A stretch of DNA of 64,000 nucleotides from Azadirachta indica (lineage: Eukaryota; Streptophyta; Magnoliopsida; Sapindales; Meliaceae): contig CM040444.1 of NCBI GenBank assembly GCA_022749755.1, positions 11,202,274-11,266,273 of the forward strand, read 5' to 3'. The notes below the pieces were generated by a model that was not told the origin of the DNA, did not search any database, and was given only the letters and a program-made list of their open reading frames with translations. Both the position numbers and the translations under genes were made by a program. This document shows, piece by piece, positions 59,290 to 64,000 of this stretch (positions are counted from its first letter, which is position 1; each line of letters opens with the position of its first letter).

Positions 59290-59510
59290 TGAGTAGATCC
59301 TAAACTTTACACATTTTTTTACACTATTTACAAATCATTTTATTCAAATACTTTCAATGGTTGAAATTAAATGTAACATATATAATTATTATATAATTAG
59401 CACATTATAATTAAAATACATTTTATATTTAATTTCAACTGTTAAAAATATTTTACTTTAATGACAAATATTAAGCTAATCACAAATATTTTATGTTTTA
59501 TACAATTTTT
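59290..59510. mobile_element. Foldback MITE, copy 2
   Basis: The arms pair over TTTCAATGGTTGAAATTAAA and AATTTCAACTGTTAAAAA. The outer sequence GATCCTAAACTTTACAC parallels the starts of the copies at 3212 and 60629. The ends are eroded. Confidence 0.4.
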
Positions 59511-60595
59511 ATTATTTGGTTTGCATTTATCCGTCATGGTGATAGTCAATTGCTAACAAATTAAATTATCATCATATATAGTTACTTATTATTGTTGTCA
59601 CCATATTCATATTAACATTTTTAACTGCTTAATACATAGGATAATTTAAATGAGATTATTCAATAAAATTATTTTGTAAATCTTAAATTTTTTTTTTAGT
59701 TATACAATCTTTATCATTATTTATTTTATTCTAAAATAAATGTATTATGTCAAAAATTCTAGAAAATCATGAGAACTTTCTTACTATATTCATCAATCTA
59801 ATTCTTCATATAGTTTCACAAATAAAAATTTTGTCTGTTATTCATTAAATATTAATAAATAAGAGAGTTGTCTATACTTGTAATTGACATTGTACAGTTT
59901 AAACTAATGGCTTCACAATGTATCATTTCAAGGCAGATTATGGTACAATTTTCTAATTTTTTATATGATTTTTAAAATTTTTTTTATTTTGTATCGTAAA
60001 TTATTTTCTAAATTTTTCAACTTATACTTTATATTATAAATATATAAAAAATTTTAAAATATACAAAAAATTAATTTTAAAATTATACAAAAAATTAATT
60101 ATATCGTAACATAATTAATCCCATTTTTCATTCATTTTGTTATCAACCATATATTAATGCTTCTTTTTTAACTAGAAAAAAAAAAAGAAATCAAGAGAAT
60201 TGATTTTGCAAAAGTTTTCAGATTTTATTCACTAGGGAATCGCGGGAATTACATTAACCACTATTTTTCACAAGAATATTTAGTGCCTTATAACTCGGCT
60301 ATCAGGAATATTTACCGAAAGAAGTAGCAATACCATTAAAAGACATAACATCAAGAATTCCAATTTGCTTCTCGTTTCCTTTCCTTAGCTACCAACTAAA
60401 GGGAGTTGACTAGGAGACATATATATTGTTACGTACACTTTTTTTTTAATTTTATATTAAATATTTTAATTTCGTATTAGATATTGTAATTTTTATGTTA
60501 AATATCTCAATTTTTATTTAAAATGTTCCAAGTTTTTATATATAAAGAAAATATAGATATAATGATACATCCAATATGATGTAGTTAAGTAATGT

Positions 60596-60623
60596 ATGTG
60601 TGTGTGTCTATATACACACACAT
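60596..60623. repeat. Short perfect-looking hairpin
   Basis: A (TG)n run, a TATA-rich loop and a (CA)n run form an inverted repeat with a stem of about 11 bp. Confidence 0.6.
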
Positions 60624-60628
60624 GGAAA

Positions 60629-60857
60629 GGATCAATAGCTTACTAATCTTATATATTTTTTTTACATTATTTATAAATTATTAGATTTAAATAATTTCGA
60701 TAGTTAAAATTATATTTTATATGTGTATTAATTATGATAAATTTGTTATGTATTAATTATATATTTTAAATTTAATTTTAATTGTTAAAAGTATCTAAAT
60801 TTAAAAAATTTATAAATGATGAAAGAAATTGTTTAAAATTAAGGAATTGTTAATGTG
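60629..60857. mobile_element. Foldback MITE, copy 3
   Basis: It begins GGATCAATAGC. The left arm TTATTTATAAATTATTAGATTT pairs with the right arm's complement CATTTATAAATTTTTTAAATTT, and the centre is A/T-rich. It is the same family as 3212-3447. Confidence 0.5.
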
Positions 60858-60859
60858 TA

Positions 60860-61205
60860 TCTCATGTTTGTGTGTTGTTGTTGTTATTGTTATTTTTTCA
60901 TTAAATTTATACATGTTGCTCATATCCATATTTTAAATACACATACTAAATTTTTGTTAATTATTGAAACGTTCTCATTCACCAAGTGCATGTGGCGTTC
61001 TACCAAAAACAAGACTCATCCCATCTAAAATATGTAGAATTCCTACCTCTAAGTGTGTAGACAAATATCCCTCATGAAAATCACATTACTTGTGCCTAGA
61101 TATGTAGGATAGACTATAATAATAACAATTACGTAATCTCTCAATAAAATCCTAATTTTTAACCTTATTAATTGGAAAGAAATTTATAAGAATTCGTATA
61201 AAAAA
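60860..61205. other. Upstream spacer of the transporter gene
   Basis: Nothing recognisable beyond A/T-rich sequence and a short GTT repeat near 60885. Confidence 0.35.
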
Positions 61206-61211
61206 AATTGT

Positions 61212-61311
61212 AGTGTCATATATTTTGTCCATGTATATGCCTGCATTTAATGTGCAAGTGTCATATATTTTGTCCACGTATATGCCTGCATTTAATGTGT
61301 AAGTGTCACAC
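61212..61311. repeat. 45-bp tandem repeat, two units plus 10 bp
   Basis: Two units with a 45-bp period differ at two positions or fewer (CATGTATATG versus CACGTATATG; GTGCAAG versus GTGTAAG), followed by the first 8 bases of a third. The high identity points to a recent duplication about 1.1 kb upstream of the transporter start. Confidence 0.85.
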
Positions 61312-62358
61312 TAACCCTAGAACTAGCTGGCCATCATTAACATGCACCAAACACTTGTAGAAAAAATCCACAAAGAATCTCTGCCACGTGTGCAATCCTA
61401 ACAAAACCCTTTAATAAAGTTGTTTTTTTGGCATTTCATGATCATAATTAGTAATCTTTCTTCATGCAATTTATCTATAAATGTAGATGCGTAAACTTCA
61501 CCTAGCTCTCATTTGTTTGATTTATTATACATAATTAAATCTTAAATTGAGCTTAAATATTGTCCCTAAGCAGTTTGAGTTCTTATTTTCAAATTTCTTT
61601 TTAGATTAAATAGTAATTTAACAAATAGTATTGCAATAAAATTTAATTTTACGGTGTTTTGCATGAATATTTTGTAATAATAAAATTATATTATAACTAT
61701 TTAAATCGACATGACAAAACTATTAAATAAAATCCAAATTTACACGCATGGAGAGATGTTAATAGAGTAAATATTATTGTTTTCGGACCTTCACTTTTAA
61801 ATTTAAACTTTTAAATGCCGTGACAATTTAATATAAACAAATTTTTTCTTAAGTTATGGATTAGAGTGTAAAAGATATGATTTTAGGTAGATTTAATTAT
61901 TTCCTCAAATAATTTTGTTGGTCTTAAAGTGGGACTTGCGTGATAACTTTAATTTTTTAAAATTTATCTAGTTATGTGAGTCAAATTAACAAGGGCCAAT
62001 GTGATGATTTTAAAAACTTTTGAGCTTTATCTTTATCAATTTGTTATTAAATAATACTTAAATAAATAATAAGACCGTATATTAAGTAGTACGAACGTTA
62101 TATTATATAATAGGTTGTTCGCAGTTATTTTTAAAATGAAAATAAAAAATTTCTACTTTCACAAAGTCATTGGATTAAATACAACAACTTATAAAGAAAA
62201 TACGCAAAAATATATGTGACAAATTTTGAGACTTTTAAGACTTACACGAATTTAATGTAAAAATTGAAAATTTGTATAAAAATTTTTCATTGTTATAAAC
62301 AACCTTGACTATGCTCTTCATTCTAACATAAAAGCTCCAAGAACTTATTTCCTATTCT

Positions 62359-62361
<3 letters not shown>

Positions 62362-62392
<31 letters not shown>
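62362..62392. repeat. (TC)n microsatellite in the transporter leader
   Basis: About 15 TC repeats end 22 bases before the ATG at 62414. Such pyrimidine tracts are common in plant 5' UTRs. Confidence 0.85.
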
Positions 62393-62393
<1 letters not shown>

Positions 62394-62413
62394 CTATATT
62401 TTTGTGTGTTATA

Positions 62414-63843
62414 ATGAAGATAGCAAATATTTGTGAAGTTATGGATGGATTAAAGTCAGTGTTGGTGATGATTTTGGTTCAAATTGCTTATACTATAATG
62501 AATATTTTATACAAATTAGTTGCCAATGATGGAATGAATTTGAGGATTTTTATTGCCTATAGAATGATATTTGCTACAGCCTTCATTGGCCCTCTGGCTC
62601 TCATCTTCGAAAGGTTCATTAATTAACAAAACTTTAATTAATTTCTTAATCAGTTTCTATCTCTACCTCTTTCCCATATTACCCACCAAAGTCATTATTA
62701 ATTTCATTCTTTTATCATTCTTTTTCCACAGGAAGAGCAGGCCAAAGCTCACATGGATGATACTATTCCAAGCTTTTCTTTCTGGGTTATTTGGGTAAGT
62801 TTTCAATTGGGTTATCATATTTTTGGCTTTGAATTTTGGTCAAATAACAAATTATAGCATACGTTTCTTAACTTCCAAGATCTTAGTACTTGAAATGTTG
62901 TATACATAAGATAAATAACAAACCGTGGGAACTAAATTATTAAAATTGATCAAATAATATATTTAATTTTTTATTCTATTAAAGTTTAGAGATGAAAATA
63001 TTATATTCATTTTTCATTGCTAGTCAATTGTCTAATTAGTATTATTTAATTATCGTGATTGTGATTGCAGGGGATTAGTGGCTCAAAATTTGTACGTAGA
63101 ATGTTTATCTTTAACATCTGCAACATTTGCAGCTGCCATGTCCAACCTTAATCCAGCTTTTACCTTTATCCTGGCCATCTGTTTTAGGTAATAAGGTCAA
63201 TTATAATTTTTCATAATTTATAATCGGGTATTAAAGTCAATTATAATTTTTCACAATTTATTAATGGGGTAGTAATATTTTTTTTCCTGCTAAATTTTAT
63301 TAAAACAATAACTAGAACATACTTAGTTTACATTTGTAATATTTTCATCTTGGACAAGAATCTATGTGAAATCAAGAAATAACTAAAGTTAAGGACCAAT
63401 TTGTAAACGTTATGAAATTTTATTTTTATTTATTATTTTATCAAAGTTTAGAGATGAAAATGTTATTGCTCTGATTTATTAATTATGTTAATTTTTCTAA
63501 TAGTGATGTAACTAAGTTTTAGAACTAGTAATGTTAATTTTATTTCATTTATATTTATAAGTTTAATTGAATGATATGTATGAATAATTTTATAATTGAT
63601 AGGATGGAGAAATTGGGAATAGAGACACAAAGTGGAAAGGCAAAAGTATTGGGAACACTAATGGGAATAGGAGGGGGAATGGTGTTGACATTCTACAAAG
63701 GAGCAGAAATAAAGATTTGGTCATCATCTTCACATATTAAGCTTAATCAGCAACACCATAGAAAGTTTCAAAATAGCCATTTGGTTGGGTGTTTGTCTTC
63801 TCTTGGAGGTTCTTTCTCATATGCTATTTGGTTGATTATTCAG
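62414..63843 (+). CDS. WAT1-related (MtN21/EamA-type) transporter, first four exons
   Basis: A membrane carrier of the plant drug/metabolite exporter group; relatives move amino acids or auxin across the plasma or vacuolar membrane, but the substrate here cannot be told. Exons: 62414-62613, 62732-62794, 63071-63187, 63603-63843, each with GT-AG borders, together 207 codons in frame; the gene runs off the right edge. The start is the ATG at 62414. Exon 1 carries helices 1 and 2, with the family's Ile-Ala-Tyr-Arg-Met/hydrophobic pattern (FIAYRMIFATAFIGPLAL). Exon 2 has RKSRPKLTW before helix 3. Exon 3 has a GLVAQNLYVECLSLTSATFA segment, then AMSNLNPAFTFILA, the most conserved part of the family. 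Exon 4 holds the KVLGTLMGIGGGM helix and an SFSYAIWLIIQ helix. Codon use and splice sites look normal, with no breaks. Confidence 0.88.
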
Positions 63844-64000
63844 GTGATCATCATCATGTCAATTAATTAATTTTCTTTGAGTAAATATGATTGTTTATTT
63901 ATATGTCAAATTTTTATTTTAACTGAGTGAAATATATATTAATTTTTATTTAAAAAAAGGCATATACACTTTTAAGATGGGGTTAAATGTGGGTTTTAAC
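63844..64000 (+). other. Intron 4 of the transporter gene, to the window edge
   Basis: It follows a CAG|GTGATC donor. No further exon is visible before 64000. Confidence 0.5.

Overview
This window is nuclear DNA from a flowering plant, most likely a core eudicot and perhaps a rosid. Three things support this: spliced genes with GT-AG introns, a TIR-NBS-LRR resistance gene (a class missing from grasses), and very AT-rich spacers full of plant transposons. The species cannot be fixed from sequence alone. There are no operons, CRISPR arrays or rRNA genes, and I could not identify a tRNA gene.

Ordinary genes are few. At the left edge is the last exon of COP9 signalosome subunit 8 (592-731, +). 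Between 2.4 and 26.7 kb lie four copies of one small plant gene with acidic centres and a basic C-terminal motif (2432-2791 -, 11213-11596 -, 21838-22182 +, 26366-26671 +). The last three sit in duplicated blocks, one inverted relative to the others. At 46917-50962 (-) is a five-exon TIR-NB-ARC-LRR gene carrying a nonsense codon and a one-base frameshift. At the right edge (62414 onward, +) are the first four exons of a WAT1/MtN21 (EamA-type) membrane transporter gene.

Most of the rest is layered transposon sequence. From left to right: a SINE-like element with a decayed minisatellite (1490-2150); a foldback MITE (3212-3447); a 3.7 kb Mutator-like element with ~590-bp inverted repeats, a DUF1985-type gene relic and an array of TTTCGATCA motifs (6064-9800); a second Mutator-like element with a nested MITE in its right end (11821-14682); a third, short one (15072-15903); a truncated Copia element (17092-19300); two hAT-like elements (25107-25426, 28752-31108); a whole but decayed CACTA element with TNP2 and Ulp1-type relics (31494-38940); a hairpin element (about 40036-40632); two head-to-head pieces of a Tnt1-like Copia family (41202-46597); a MUDR-type transposase fragment (51640-52165); and a Copia element (53947-57340) split by a 1.6 kb solo LTR. 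Many of these boundaries are supported by target-site duplications that I could read directly.

The genes do not form a functional cluster. The most interesting biology is (1) the small-gene family, where two of four copies have independently lost the same start codon, which lies only 41 nt from the TATA box; (2) the motif array inside the first Mutator-like element; and (3) the natural filled-site and empty-site pairs, which allow the order of insertions to be worked out.
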